Source of the DNA: Dyella amyloliquefaciens
GTDB lineage: Bacteria; Pseudomonadota; Gammaproteobacteria; Xanthomonadales; Rhodanobacteraceae
NCBI RefSeq assembly: GCF_004296575.1
Contig: NZ_SAYT01000001.1
Coordinates: 372,001-436,000 of the forward strand
Direction of reading: 5' to 3'
Length of the DNA: 64,000 nt
Below the pieces are notes generated by a model. It was not told the DNA's origin. It saw only the letters and a program-made list of their open reading frames with translations, and did not search any database. Below are positions 42,504 through 51,744 of this stretch, in pieces (positions within the stretch are counted from its first letter, which is position 1; each line of letters starts with the position of its first letter). Made by a program: the position numbers and the translations under genes.

Positions 42504-45500
42504 TTACTCGCCGATGGTCAGCAGCGAAGCGTTGCCGCCAGCCGCCGTGGTGTTGATGGTGAGCGTACGCTCGCCGGCAAAACGCAGCAGGTAGTGCGGG
42601 CCGCCTGCCTTCGGGCCGGTGCCCGACAGGGCCTCGCCGCCGAACGGCTGCACGCCGACCACCGCACCGATCTGGTTGCGGTTGACGTAGCAGTTGCCGA
42701 CGCGCGCGTGGCTCTGGATGTAATCCACGGTGTCGTTGATGCGGCTGTGGATGCCGAGCGTGAGGCCGTAGCCGGTGGCGTTGATCGCCTCGACCACCTT
42801 GGGCAGCTCGTCCGCCTTCCAGCGGATCACGTGCAGCACCGGACCGAAGATTTCGCGGGTCAGCGTCGACAGGCCCGGGATTTCATAGGCGCGCGGCGCG
42901 AAGAACGTACCGTTGCCGGTGTTGGCGGCGTCGAGCTTCACTTCGCCGATCTTCTTCGCTTCCTTGTCCATGCGCGCGGCATGGTCGACCAGGATCTTCT
43001 TGGCGTCCTCGTCGATCACCGGGCCCACGTCGGTGCTAAGCTGGCCCGGATCGCCGACCTTCAGTTCGGCCATCGCGCCGGCGAGCATGTCGCAGACCTT
43101 GTCGGCGATGTCTTCCTGCACGAACAGCACGCGCGCGGCCGAGCAACGCTGGCCGGCGGACTGGAAGGCGGAGGCGACCACGTCCTTGACGATCTGCTCG
43201 GGCAGCGCGGAGGAGTCGGCGATCATCGCGTTCTGGCCGCCGGTCTCGGCGATCAGCGCGGCGATCGCTGCGTTGCGCGCAGCCAGCGAACGGTTGATCG
43301 CCCACGCCGTCTCGGTGGAGCCGGTGAAGGCCACGCCCGCGACACGCGGATCCCTGGTGAGCGCGGCACCGACAGTGGTGCCGTCGCCCGGCAGGTACTG
43401 CAGCACCTCGGCCGGCACGCCGGCTTCGTGCAGCAGCTTCACGGCAGCGTAGCCGATCAGGCTGGTCTGCTCGGCCGGCTTGGCGATGACGCTGTTGCCC
43501 GCGGCGAGCGCGGCGCTGACCTGGCCCAGGAAGATCGCCAGCGGGAAGTTCCACGGGCTGATGCAGACGAACACGCCGCGGCCGTTGAGGAACAGCTGGT
43601 TGCTCTCGCCGGTGGGGCCGGGCAGCTGTTCCGGGTGACCGAACAGGCGGCGCGCCATGGTGGCGTAGTAGCGCAGGAAGTCGGCGGCCTCGCGGATCTC
43701 GGCGATCGAATCCGGCAGGCTCTTGCCCGCTTCACGCACGCACAGTGCGATGAACTCGCCGCGGCGCGCTTCCAGCTGCTCGGCGGCGTGCTCGAGGATG
43801 GCGGCGCGGCTGGCAGCCGGCAGGCGATCCCAGTTGTGATGGGCGGCGACGGCGTTGGCCAGCGCCTTCTCGACGGTAGCGCTGTCGGCGGCGACATAGC
43901 TGCCCACGGCCTGGCGACGATCGGCCGGATTGGTCACCGCCACGGTCGCGCCCGTGCTCTTGGCGCCCGGCACCAGCGGCTCGGCGGTCCACGGACCCGA
44001 CTTGGCTTGCACAGCCTCGGCGAGGGCCTTCAGTTCGTTGTCGTTGGAGAAGTTGACGCCCATGGAATTCTTCCGAAGTTCACCGTAGAGATTCACCGGC
44101 AGCGGAATGCGCGGGTGGGGGATGGAGGCAAAGGAGCGCACGGTCTCGCACGGATCGGCGACCAGTTCGCGCACCGGCAGCGTTTCGTCGACCACGCGGT
44201 TGACGAAGCTGGTATTGGCGCCGTTCTCGAGCAGGCGGCGCACCAGGTAGGGCAGCAGGTCTTCATGCGTGCCCACCGGCGCGTACACGCGACACGGCAC
44301 GTTGAGGTTCTGCTTGCCGATCACTTCGGCGTAGAGGTCCGTGCCCATGCCGTGCAGGCGCTGGTTTTCGTACGGACGACCCTGCGAGAGGTGATAGATG
44401 GCGGCGATGGTGTGCGCGTTGTGCGTGGCGAACTGCGGATAGATCAGCTCCGAGCCGGCGTCGAACAGCTTGCGTGCGCAGGCCAGGTAGGACACATCGG
44501 TGTTCGGCTTGCGCGTATACACCGGGTAGCCGGCGAGGCCATTTTCCTGCGCGCGCTTCACCTCGGCGTCCCAGTACGCGCCCTTCACCAGGCGCACGTA
44601 CCAGCGGCGGCCGGTGGCGCGCGCGGTCTCGATCAGCCAGTCGATCACGAACGGCGTGCGCTTGGCATAGGCCTGCACCACGATGCCCAGTCCGTTCCAG
44701 CCTTCCAGCGAGGGATGCGCGAACACGTCGCCGATGATGTCCAGCGAAAGCTCGAGGCGATCGGCCTCTTCGGCGTCCACCGACAGTGCGATGCCCTGCT
44801 TCATCGCCAGCTGCGACAGCTCCAGCAGCTTGGCGGTGAGATCGCGGCGTGCAATTTCGCGCTTGGCCACTTCGTAGCGCGGATGCAGCGCGGAAAGCTT
44901 CACCGAGATCGACGGCGCGTCGGTGTGGTTGGCGAACGGGCCGCGCGAACCGATCGAAGCGATCGCGTTGCGGTAATCCTGCTGGTAGCGCTCGGCGGTT
45001 TCGCTGGTGAGCGCGGATTCGCCCAGCATGTCATAGGAATAGCGGTACACCGCGTATTCCTTCTGCGCGCAGCGGTCCAGCGCGTCGCCGATGGTCTGAC
45101 CCATCACGAACTGGTGGCCCATGATGCGCATGGCCTGGCGCACGGCGAGGCGGATCGCCGGCTCGCCCGCGCGACCGACCAGGCGGCGCAGCGCGCCGGT
45201 AAAGTCGTGGCGGGTTTCTTCCGACAGCGTCACCAGCTTGCCGGTGAGCATCAGGCCCCAGGTCGACACGTTGACGAACAGCGACTCGCTCTGGCCGAGG
45301 TGCTTCTTCCAGTTGGCATCGCCCAGCTTGTCGCGGATCAGCTTGTCCGCGGTGGTCTTGTCGGGAATACGCAGCAGCGCTTCGGCCACGCACATCAGCA
45401 GCACGCCTTCCTCGGAGGACAGGTCGTACTGGCGCATGAAGGATTCGACAGCGCTCTGGTCCTTGGCGCGCGCACGCACGCGGGTCACCAGGTCGGCGGC

Positions 45501-45659
45501 GAGGTCGATGACCTTTTCGCGCTCGACCGGGGGCAGGGTGGCCTGCGCGAGCAGGTCGTTGACGGCTTCGGTCTCGTCGCGCAGCCAGTTGGCGGTAATG
45601 CGCGCACGCGCCGGCTCGACACCGGTCGGAAGTTCGGGGCTGAGAATGGGCTGGGTCAC
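42504..45659 (-). CDS. putA: Bifunctional proline dehydrogenase / L-glutamate gamma-semialdehyde dehydrogenase
   Basis: A 1051-residue enzyme that oxidizes proline to glutamate in two steps. The FAD-binding TIM-barrel proline dehydrogenase spans about 100-500, with VIDWLIETARATGRRWYVRLVKGAYWDAE and VYTRKPNTDVSYLACARKL. The NAD-dependent aldehyde dehydrogenase domain spans about 580-1020, with CISPWNFPLAIFLGQ, AFTGSTETAW, ETGGQNAMI and nucleophile C839 in GQRCSA. There is no N-terminal ribbon-helix-helix, so this is the shorter, non-DNA-binding form. The GTG at 45659 gives the family N-terminus TQPILSP; the frame upstream looks non-coding. Confidence 0.95.
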   Translation of the reverse strand: MTQPILSPELPTGVEPARARITANWLRDETEAVNDLLAQATLPPVEREKVIDLAADLVTRVRARAKDQSAVESFMRQYDLSSEEGVLLMCVAEALLRIPDKTTADKLIRDKLGDANWKKHLGQSESLFVNVSTWGLMLTGKLVTLSEETRHDFTGALRRLVGRAGEPAIRLAVRQAMRIMGHQFVMGQTIGDALDRCAQKEYAVYRYSYDMLGESALTSETAERYQQDYRNAIASIGSRGPFANHTDAPSISVKLSALHPRYEVAKREIARRDLTAKLLELSQLAMKQGIALSVDAEEADRLELSLDIIGDVFAHPSLEGWNGLGIVVQAYAKRTPFVIDWLIETARATGRRWYVRLVKGAYWDAEVKRAQENGLAGYPVYTRKPNTDVSYLACARKLFDAGSELIYPQFATHNAHTIAAIYHLSQGRPYENQRLHGMGTDLYAEVIGKQNLNVPCRVYAPVGTHEDLLPYLVRRLLENGANTSFVNRVVDETLPVRELVADPCETVRSFASIPHPRIPLPVNLYGELRKNSMGVNFSNDNELKALAEAVQAKSGPWTAEPLVPGAKSTGATVAVTNPADRRQAVGSYVAADSATVEKALANAVAAHHNWDRLPAASRAAILEHAAEQLEARRGEFIALCVREAGKSLPDSIAEIREAADFLRYYATMARRLFGHPEQLPGPTGESNQLFLNGRGVFVCISPWNFPLAIFLGQVSAALAAGNSVIAKPAEQTSLIGYAAVKLLHEAGVPAEVLQYLPGDGTTVGAALTRDPRVAGVAFTGSTETAWAINRSLAARNAAIAALIAETGGQNAMIADSSALPEQIVKDVVASAFQSAGQRCSAARVLFVQEDIADKVCDMLAGAMAELKVGDPGQLSTDVGPVIDEDAKKILVDHAARMDKEAKKIGEVKLDAANTGNGTFFAPRAYEIPGLSTLTREIFGPVLHVIRWKADELPKVVEAINATGYGLTLGIHSRINDTVDYIQSHARVGNCYVNRNQIGAVVGVQPFGGEALSGTGPKAGGPHYLLRFAGERTLTINTTAAGGNASLLTIGE

Positions 45660-46166
45660 AGAGGTGTAGCCGAAAATGACGGGTGGGGAATCGCGGGATT
45701 GTACGCGCGGGGTCGGGCGCACGCACCCGTACGGGGTGTTGCAGTGCGGCAGGGCCGGCGCGCCGTCACCTAGTTTCGGCTCGGCGCCGCATATATATGT
45801 GTGTGGGCGGGGCCTGTTTGTGTGTGACCCGGGCCAAGCCGCCCCCGGCGGGCTACTTTGAGCCCGCCGACAGGGCGGAGTGAGTCGGGCCCGGGACGCG
45901 GGCTTGTTTGACAGCTTGTGTCGAGCGACCCGTGGCAAACGGTCGCACCCCCTTGGCGCACATCAAGTGTCGCGCGCATCGCGGCGGTTCGAAGTGTTCC
46001 AAACCCATGACGAACCATGGAAACGGCGCACGATGCACGTGCCGTTGGATGTGCGACGTACGCACGTGCATGTTCATGCGCGCTTCAAATCAAGGGGGTG
46101 CGGCATTCTTGCCCATCGACACCGTCGCAGCCTATGATGCCCGGGTTCCAGGCACGCCGAGTTCTC
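45660..46166. other. Gene-free gap between putA and the cox cluster
   Basis: About 500 bp with no supportable gene. It contains an alternating purine-pyrimidine patch (ATATATATGTGTGTG near 45790), a GGCGGGCT/AGCCCGCC hairpin (45847-45854 with 45861-45868), and a nested palindrome. In the palindrome, ATGCACGTGC (46033-46042) is inverted at 46062-46071, with GTGCG-ACGTA-CGCAC (46051-46065) inside. Promoters for putA (minus) and the cox cluster (plus) should lie here. Confidence 0.55.
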
Positions 46167-46652
46167 ATGATCGTGCTTCGACCAGCTGCTGCCGGCTTGC
46201 CGTGCGCGACCATGTGGCTCAAGCCCAATCGTGCCCTCAGCCGTCGTGATCTGCGTCGATTGATCGGAGTTCTGGCGGCGCTGGCACTGACGACGGCCGT
46301 GCTGGGGGCGTGGCAGGGGAATGTCTTCGCTCCGCTGTTCGCACTGGTCGAGTCCTCCGCGGTGGCTATCGCCCTTGGCGTGGCCTGGCGGGCCGGCGAC
46401 CGCAGCGAACGCATCACCCTCGACGAATCGTCGCTGGAGGTGCAATTCCTGCCAGGTCGGAGTAGTGCGCGCTTTCAGACGTATTGGGTGCGCGTGCAGC
46501 TCGAAGCCGGACAGGGGCGGGGTCGTTTGCTGCTGACGTCGCACGGAAGGGCGCTGGAAATCGGGGCTTTCCTCACCGATGGGGAGCGCGCCGAGCTGTC
46601 AAGGAAACTCAAGGTGTTGCTGGCGGATATCAACCAAAAGCAGCGCAAGTAG
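46167..46652 (+). CDS. DUF2244 domain-containing membrane protein
   Basis: A 161-residue protein. KPNRALSRRDLRRLIGVLAALALTT and LFALVESSAVAIALGVAW form two transmembrane helices, followed by a soluble beta-rich domain (ITLDESSLEVQFL, YWVRVQLE, LLLTSHGRALEIGAFLTDGERAELSRKL). This is DUF2244, a family commonly encoded beside cytochrome c oxidase genes, and coxB starts 20 bp downstream. Its role is probably in oxidase assembly or regulation but is not established. ATGs at 46134/46137 and 46212 are alternative starts. Confidence 0.82.
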   Translation: MIVLRPAAAGLPCATMWLKPNRALSRRDLRRLIGVLAALALTTAVLGAWQGNVFAPLFALVESSAVAIALGVAWRAGDRSERITLDESSLEVQFLPGRSSARFQTYWVRVQLEAGQGRGRLLLTSHGRALEIGAFLTDGERAELSRKLKVLLADINQKQRK

Positions 46653-46672
46653 GTTCAACAAAGGTGCAAGAC

Positions 46673-47635
46673 ATGACATCTGGCGGCATCAGGCCTGGCA
46701 GTATCAAGCGAGCAGTCGCGGCATGCGCACTCTTCGCTCTCGCAATGTTCGGCGGCGCGGCATTCGCCAATCCGCAGCCAGGACAGTTGAACATGACGCG
46801 CGGCGCGTCCGAGTGGTCGCCCGAGGCGTATTTCCTCAACAACGTCGCCCTGGGCGTCTGCGTCGTCATCGGCATCCTGGTGTTCGGCGCGATGTTCATC
46901 GCCATGTTCCGCTTCCGCAAGTCGCGCGGCGCGGTGGCCGAGAAGTGGTCGCACAACACGATGCTCGAGATCGTGTGGACCACCATTCCGGTGATCATCC
47001 TCATCGTGCTGGCTTACCTGGCAACGGGTGGCCTGCGCACGTTCGCCGACACCACCGGCTCCGAGATGACCGTGAAGGTCACTGGCTACCAGTGGAAGTG
47101 GCGCTACGACTACGTCGACTACAAGGGCAAGGCGATCGAGAAGGTCGGCTTCATGTCCAAGCTCGATCGCGAGAGCGACGAGACGCGCCAGCTGAACTCG
47201 GGCCTCGACCCGAACGCGGTGCAGGTCGATGGCTACAACACCTACCTGATCAACGTGGACAAGCCGCTGGTGGTGCCGGTGGGCGTCAAGATCCGCTTCG
47301 TGATCACCGCGGGCGACGTGATCCACTCCTGGTGGGTGCCGGCGCTGGGCTGGAAGATGGATGCCATCCCGGGCATCGTCAACGCCGCCTGGACCAACAT
47401 CACCGAGCCGGGCGTGTACCGCGGCCAGTGCGCCGAGCTTTGCGGCCAGGATCACGGCTTCATGCCGATCGTGGTGAAGGCGGTGCCGAAGGAAGAATTC
47501 GAGAAGTGGCTGGCAGACCAGCAGGCGCAGGCGAATCCGCCGGCACCGGCTGCTCCGGCCGCCGCTTCCACCACTGCCGCGCCGGCAACGGCGCAGGCAA
47601 CCGACGCACCCGTTTCCCAGGGCCATCAGGGCTGA
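46673..47635 (+). CDS. coxB: Cytochrome c oxidase subunit II
   Basis: A 320-residue subunit with a signal peptide (ending AAFA), two transmembrane helices (about 53-75 and 95-115) and a periplasmic cupredoxin domain. The binuclear CuA ligands are visible in C253-AEL-C257-GQD-H261 with M264 and the upstream HSWWVPALG histidine. It accepts electrons from cytochrome c. The C-terminus is an alanine/proline-rich tail without a heme motif, so this is the aa3 rather than caa3 type. AAGGTG precedes the ATG. It is followed by subunit I. Confidence 0.95.
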   Translation: MTSGGIRPGSIKRAVAACALFALAMFGGAAFANPQPGQLNMTRGASEWSPEAYFLNNVALGVCVVIGILVFGAMFIAMFRFRKSRGAVAEKWSHNTMLEIVWTTIPVIILIVLAYLATGGLRTFADTTGSEMTVKVTGYQWKWRYDYVDYKGKAIEKVGFMSKLDRESDETRQLNSGLDPNAVQVDGYNTYLINVDKPLVVPVGVKIRFVITAGDVIHSWWVPALGWKMDAIPGIVNAAWTNITEPGVYRGQCAELCGQDHGFMPIVVKAVPKEEFEKWLADQQAQANPPAPAAPAAASTTAAPATAQATDAPVSQGHQG

Positions 47636-47684
47636 TTACTCAGCTCGTCCAAACGTTTCCGCTTTAAGGTAGAGGTGTAAGGTT

Positions 47685-49301
47685 ATGGCCCACGACGCCA
47701 CCCACGATCACCACGACGATCATCACGGTGCGCCCAGCAATTTCTTCGTGCGTTGGTGCATGTCGACCAACCACAAGGACATCGGCACGCTGTACCTGGT
47801 GTTCTCGCTGCTGATGTTCTTCATCGGCGGCAGCTTCGCGATGGTCATTCGCGCGGAGTTGTTCAAGCCCGGCCTGCAGCTGGTGCAGCCGTACTTCTTC
47901 AACGAAATGACCACGATGCATGCGCTGGTCATGATCTTCGGCGCCGTGATGCCGGCCTTCGTGGGCCTCGGCAACTGGATGATCCCGCTGATGATCGGTG
48001 CGCCGGACATGGCGTTGCCGCGCATGAACAACCTGTCGTTCTGGATCCTGCCGTTCGCCTTCGCACTGCTGCTGTCCACGCTGTTCCTGCCAGGCGGTGG
48101 CCCGGCCGGCGGCTGGACCATGTATCCGCCGCTGTCGCTGCAAGGTGACTCGGTGGCCTACCTGGTGTTCGCGGTGCACTTGATGGGTATCAGCTCCATC
48201 ATGGGCGCGATCAACATCATCGCCACCATCCTCAACATGCGTGCACCGGGCATGGACCTGCTCAAGATGCCGGTGTTCGTGTGGAGCTGGCTGATCACGG
48301 CGTTCCTGCTGATCGCGGTGATGCCGGTGCTGGCGGGTGCGGTGACCATGCTGCTCACCGACAAGTACTTCGGCACCAGCTTCTTCAATGCGGCTGGCGG
48401 TGGCGACCCGGTGCTGTTCCAGCACATCTTCTGGTTCTTCGGTCACCCCGAGGTCTACATCATGATCCTGCCGGCCTTTGGCCTGGTGTCCGAGATCATC
48501 CCGACCTTCGCGCGCAAGCCGATCTTTGGTTACAAGGCGATGGTGTTTGCGATCGCTTCGATCGCCTTCCTGTCGTTCATCGTGTGGGCGCACCACATGT
48601 TCGCCGTGGGTCTGCCGCTGGGCGGCGAGATCTTCTTCATGTACGCGACCATGCTGATTGCCGTGCCGACGGGCGTGAAGGTGTTCAATTGGGTCAGCAC
48701 CATGTGGGGCGGCTCGATGACCTTCGAGACCCCGATGCTGTTCGCGATCGCCTTCGTGATCCTGTTCACCATCGGCGGCTTCTCCGGCCTGATGCTGGCG
48801 CTGGCTCCGGCCGACTTCCAGTACCACGACTCGTATTTCGTGGTGGCGCACTTCCACTACGTGCTGGTGACCGGTGCGATCTTCGCGATCATCGCCGGTA
48901 CGTACTACTGGCTGCCGAAGTGGACCGGCCATATGTACAGCGAGTTCTGGGGCAAGATGCACTTCTGGAACAGCGTGGTGTGGGTGAACGTGCTGTTCTT
49001 CCCGCAGCACTTCCTGGGCCTGGCCGGCATGCCGCGCCGCATCCCGGACTACAACGTCGCGTTCGCCAACTTCAACATGATCAGCTCGATCGGCGGCTTC
49101 CTGTTCGGCGCCTCGCAGCTGATCTTCGTGGGCGTGATCATCCACGCGGTGTGGTTCTCGAAGAAGAAGGCACTGGATCGCGTGTGGGAAGGTGCGAAGG
49201 GCCTGGAGTGGACTGTGCCGTCGCCGGCGCCGTTCCATACCTTCGAGCTGCCGCCGGTGATCCACGACGAAGAACTGGCCCACGGCCACGTCGAAGATTG
49301 A
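47685..49301 (+). CDS. ctaD: Cytochrome c oxidase subunit I
   Basis: A 538-residue polytopic subunit holding heme a and the heme a3-CuB centre where oxygen is reduced. The signature WFFGHPEVYIMILPAFGLVSEIIPTF contains the CuB histidine and the Tyr-His crosslink pair. HHMFAVG and the heme ligands in VVAHFHYVLVTG are present. The histidine-rich N-terminus (AHDATHDHHDDHHG) is a common feature. It should need heme A from ctaA/ctaB in the same cluster. AAGG lies before the ATG. Confidence 0.97.
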   Translation: MAHDATHDHHDDHHGAPSNFFVRWCMSTNHKDIGTLYLVFSLLMFFIGGSFAMVIRAELFKPGLQLVQPYFFNEMTTMHALVMIFGAVMPAFVGLGNWMIPLMIGAPDMALPRMNNLSFWILPFAFALLLSTLFLPGGGPAGGWTMYPPLSLQGDSVAYLVFAVHLMGISSIMGAINIIATILNMRAPGMDLLKMPVFVWSWLITAFLLIAVMPVLAGAVTMLLTDKYFGTSFFNAAGGGDPVLFQHIFWFFGHPEVYIMILPAFGLVSEIIPTFARKPIFGYKAMVFAIASIAFLSFIVWAHHMFAVGLPLGGEIFFMYATMLIAVPTGVKVFNWVSTMWGGSMTFETPMLFAIAFVILFTIGGFSGLMLALAPADFQYHDSYFVVAHFHYVLVTGAIFAIIAGTYYWLPKWTGHMYSEFWGKMHFWNSVVWVNVLFFPQHFLGLAGMPRRIPDYNVAFANFNMISSIGGFLFGASQLIFVGVIIHAVWFSKKKALDRVWEGAKGLEWTVPSPAPFHTFELPPVIHDEELAHGHVED

Positions 49302-49353
49302 TGCAGGGCTAGACCGCTCCGGCTTCGTGCCGGGGCGGACGGAAACGAGTCGG

Positions 49354-49482
49354 ATGAACCAGTCGAAAGCAACGATCGAAGAAGTGCGCAAGAAGGGCGT
49401 GCGACGCACCGTGACGGTGTTTGGCGCCATCGCCATCGGCATCTTCCTGCTGTCGTTGCTGCAAGGACTGAAGTACTCCTGA
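49354..49482 (+). CDS. 42-residue single-helix membrane protein of the cox cluster
   Basis: A short frame, MNQSKATIEEVRKKGVRR followed by the helix TVTVFGAIAIGIFLLSLL and tail QGLKYS. It lies 52 bp after subunit I, where related bacteria carry a small cox accessory gene just before ctaG. The basic stretch before the helix predicts a cytoplasmic N-terminus. It may help oxidase assembly; this is inferred from position only. No ctaG follows. Confidence 0.75.
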   Translation: MNQSKATIEEVRKKGVRRTVTVFGAIAIGIFLLSLLQGLKYS

Positions 49483-49590
49483 CGCGGATCCACCGCAGTA
49501 TTCCTCCGGAGTGTCGATGAGGCATTCCGGGTTGTAGCTCTCGCGAAGGCGAGGGTGGAAGTAAACAAGAGATATCCACGGGGTCGCACC

Positions 49591-50478
49591 ATGGGTCAGC
49601 AGCAAGGCGCTTATTTCGTACCGACCAAGAGCTATTGGCCCATCGTGGCCGCGGTCGTCATGTTCGTCACCGTGCTCGGTGCCGCGCACTGGCTCAACGC
49701 GCCTCCGGGTGAGGCCAGCTTCGGCAAGACCGTGATCACCGTCGGCTTTGTCGGCATCCTGCTGATGTTCTTCGGCTGGTTCCGCTCGGTGATCCGCGAG
49801 TCGCTCGCCGGCAGCTACAACAGCCAGGTGGACCGCTCGTTCCGCATGGGCATGATGTGGTTCATCTTTTCCGAGGTGATGTTCTTCGGTGCCTTCTTCG
49901 GTGCGCTGTTCTACGCCCGCATGTTCGCGGTGCCGTGGCTCGGCGGCGAAGGCCACGGCGTGCTTACCCACCAGTTCCTGTGGAACGACTACGCCGCCTC
50001 GTGGGGCGCCAGTGGTGGTGGTGGTCCGGCGCGCATCGGCGGTGAATTCCAGACGGTAGCTCCGTGGGGCCTGCCGCTGATCAACACGCTGATCCTGCTC
50101 ACCTCGAGCGTGACCGTCACCATCGCGCACCATGCGCTGAAGGTCGGCCACCGCGGCAAGATCCTGGTGTTCCTGGCGCTCACCGTGCTGCTCGGTGCGA
50201 CGTTCCTGTACTTCCAGGCGCACGAGTACATGGAGGCCTACAGGGAGCTCAACCTGACGCTGCAGAGCGGTGTCTACGGTTCCACCTTCTTCATGCTCAC
50301 CGGCTTCCACGGCATGCACGTGACGCTGGGCACGATCATGCTGGCGATCATCTGGCTGCGCGTAGCCAAGGGCCACTTCAGCAAGGATCATCACTTCGCG
50401 TTCGAAGCGGTGGCCTGGTACTGGCACTTCGTCGACGTGGTGTGGCTCGGCCTCTTCATGTTCGTGTACATCCTCTGA
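49591..50478 (+). CDS. coxC: Cytochrome c oxidase subunit III
   Basis: A 295-residue membrane subunit with seven predicted helices. MGQQQGAYFVPTKSYWPIVAAVVMFVTVLGAAHWLN opens the protein, RMGMMWFIFSEVMFFGAFFGALFYAR follows, and the C-terminus HFAFEAVAWYWHFVDVVWLGLFMFVYIL is the family hallmark. It stabilizes the subunit I core. It lies 108 bp after the small membrane protein gene, and the spacer holds no ctaG. A strong terminator follows. Confidence 0.96.
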   Translation: MGQQQGAYFVPTKSYWPIVAAVVMFVTVLGAAHWLNAPPGEASFGKTVITVGFVGILLMFFGWFRSVIRESLAGSYNSQVDRSFRMGMMWFIFSEVMFFGAFFGALFYARMFAVPWLGGEGHGVLTHQFLWNDYAASWGASGGGGPARIGGEFQTVAPWGLPLINTLILLTSSVTVTIAHHALKVGHRGKILVFLALTVLLGATFLYFQAHEYMEAYRELNLTLQSGVYGSTFFMLTGFHGMHVTLGTIMLAIIWLRVAKGHFSKDHHFAFEAVAWYWHFVDVVWLGLFMFVYIL

Positions 50479-50497
50479 GGCGCTTGCGCGTCGCAGC

Positions 50498-50525
50498 AAA
50501 AAGCCCGCCGCAAGGCGGGCTTTTT
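50498..50525 (+). terminator. Intrinsic terminator after coxC
   Basis: A 12-bp stem (AAAAAGCCCGCC at 50498-50509 with 50514-50525, loop GCAA) followed by T residues lies 20 bp past the coxC stop. It separates the structural genes from surf1 and the heme A genes. Confidence 0.88.
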
Positions 50526-50549
50526 GTTTGTGCCAACCGTCAGGGCCTT

Positions 50550-50630
50550 GTGGGAGCGCACCCTGTGCGCGACCGTGGAATTGCGGTGTCGCCGCACCAT
50601 CGGGTTGTCGCGCACAGGGTGCGCTCCCAC
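50550..50630. repeat. REPIN, G/T subtype
   Basis: REP units at 50550-50573 and, inverted, at 50607-50630 enclose about 33 bp. Both carry the linked G and T variants. Confidence 0.85.
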
Positions 50631-50653
50631 AAGGGTGCGGCGGGCCCCAAAGC

Positions 50654-50678
50654 AAAGGCCCGCCAGTGGCGGGCCTTT
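50654..50678 (-). terminator. Hairpin after the DUF2909 gene
   Basis: An 11-bp stem (AAAGGCCCGCC at 50654-50664 with 50668-50678, loop AGT) lies 50 bp past the end of the minus-strand DUF2909 gene. It resembles the other intrinsic terminators of this genome and probably ends that transcript. Confidence 0.7.
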
Positions 50679-50728
50679 GGGGAAAACAGATGCTGCAGCG
50701 AAGCGCTGGCTACGTCGGGACGCTACAA

Positions 50729-50944
50729 TTACTGGCCCACGCCGTGCGGATGCAGCCAGCCCATCCAGATGCCGAGTACGACCATCAGGATGAGCAGGAC
50801 CGACAAACCGATGCGGCGGGTCAACGCCCACACCGTGCGCTTGCTGCCGTCCTTGTCGGTCATCATGAAAAACAGGGCCTGACCAAGGTTGAACAGCACC
50901 ACCAGCAGCAGGATCACCAGCGCATATTTGTAGATGGTTTCCAC
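50729..50944 (-). CDS. DUF2909-type twin transmembrane protein
   Basis: A 71-residue protein with two helices, YALVILLLVVLFNLGQALFFM and IGLSVLLILMVVLGIWMGWL, joined by a short charged loop TDKDGSKRTVWALTRR. This is the DUF2909 (twin transmembrane) family, regularly found between the coxC and surf1 genes and presumed to aid oxidase assembly. Here it is on the strand opposite to its neighbours and diverges from surf1, so it must have its own promoter. Confidence 0.85.
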   Translation of the reverse strand: METIYKYALVILLLVVLFNLGQALFFMMTDKDGSKRTVWALTRRIGLSVLLILMVVLGIWMGWLHPHGVGQ

Positions 50945-51003
50945 GTGATTGGTCCGAACGTTTTTGACATCCGGAGTATAGCCGTCGTGCGTGGTGCCAC
51001 CGC

Positions 51004-51744
51004 GTGAACTGGTTGCGCCGTCCTTCGTGGTTCGCCTTGCTGCTTACAGTGGCAGGTGCCTTGCTGTTCATACGCTTGGGCGTGTGGCAGCTGCATCGCG
51101 CAGACGAGAAGGAAGCGATTCTGCGACGGTATGCCGCAGCGGAAAACGCAGCGCCGCGCGCGTTTTCAGCGGTGGCCGCAAAGCCCCCCATGGATGCGTT
51201 TGTGCGCGTCAACGTGGAAGGCGAGTACGTGCCCGACCGCCTGTACCTGCTGGACAATCCCAAGCACGACCAGCGCGGCGGTGCGGAAGTCTATGCGCCT
51301 TTCCGTCCACAGGATGGCGACCGCCTGTTGCTGGTGGATCTCGGCTTTCTTCCCGGCAACGGCACCGACCAGGCACCGCAGTTGCCGCCGTTGCCCACGG
51401 GCAGGCAGTCGTTGCAGGGTCTGTATGTGCCCGCGCCTGGCGTCGGCTTCGAGATGGGTGGCAATGCACTCGCAAGGCAAACACGATGGCCCAAGACCAC
51501 GGTCTATCTTGAACTGCCGCAGGTCGCCGCCGATCTCGGTACTGCGCTTTACCCGCAGGTGCTTGCACTGGATGCCGACCCGGCATCGATCTACGTGCGC
51601 GAACACACCATCGATTTTTCTTCGATGCCGCCCGCGCGGCATCGTGCCTATGCCTTCCAGTGGTTCACCTTTGCCGTGGCGGCGGTCGTGATCCTGCTGG
51701 TGTTGCATCGCCGCCGCCCCTCGAAGCCGTTGGACAGGTCATGA
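51004..51744 (+). CDS. surf1: SURF1-family cytochrome oxidase biogenesis protein
   Basis: A 246-residue protein with the SURF1 layout: one N-terminal helix (SWFALLLTVAGALLFIRLGVWQL) with the family QLxRAxEKE-like HRADEKEAIL, a periplasmic domain (GEYVPDRLYLLDNPKHDQRGGAEVYAPF, LLLVDLGFLP), and a C-terminal helix preceded by HRAYAFQWFTFA. It helps insert heme A into subunit I. The start is GTG; the stop overlaps the next gene as ATGA. Confidence 0.92.
   Translation: MNWLRRPSWFALLLTVAGALLFIRLGVWQLHRADEKEAILRRYAAAENAAPRAFSAVAAKPPMDAFVRVNVEGEYVPDRLYLLDNPKHDQRGGAEVYAPFRPQDGDRLLLVDLGFLPGNGTDQAPQLPPLPTGRQSLQGLYVPAPGVGFEMGGNALARQTRWPKTTVYLELPQVAADLGTALYPQVLALDADPASIYVREHTIDFSSMPPARHRAYAFQWFTFAVAAVVILLVLHRRRPSKPLDRS

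Noticed and set aside
41907-45773. A 1288-codon open frame on the plus strand opposite putA
   Set aside because: It is an antisense shadow caused by high GC content. Its product is rich in Arg, His, Gln and Ala with no recognisable domain, while the opposite strand encodes a full PutA.
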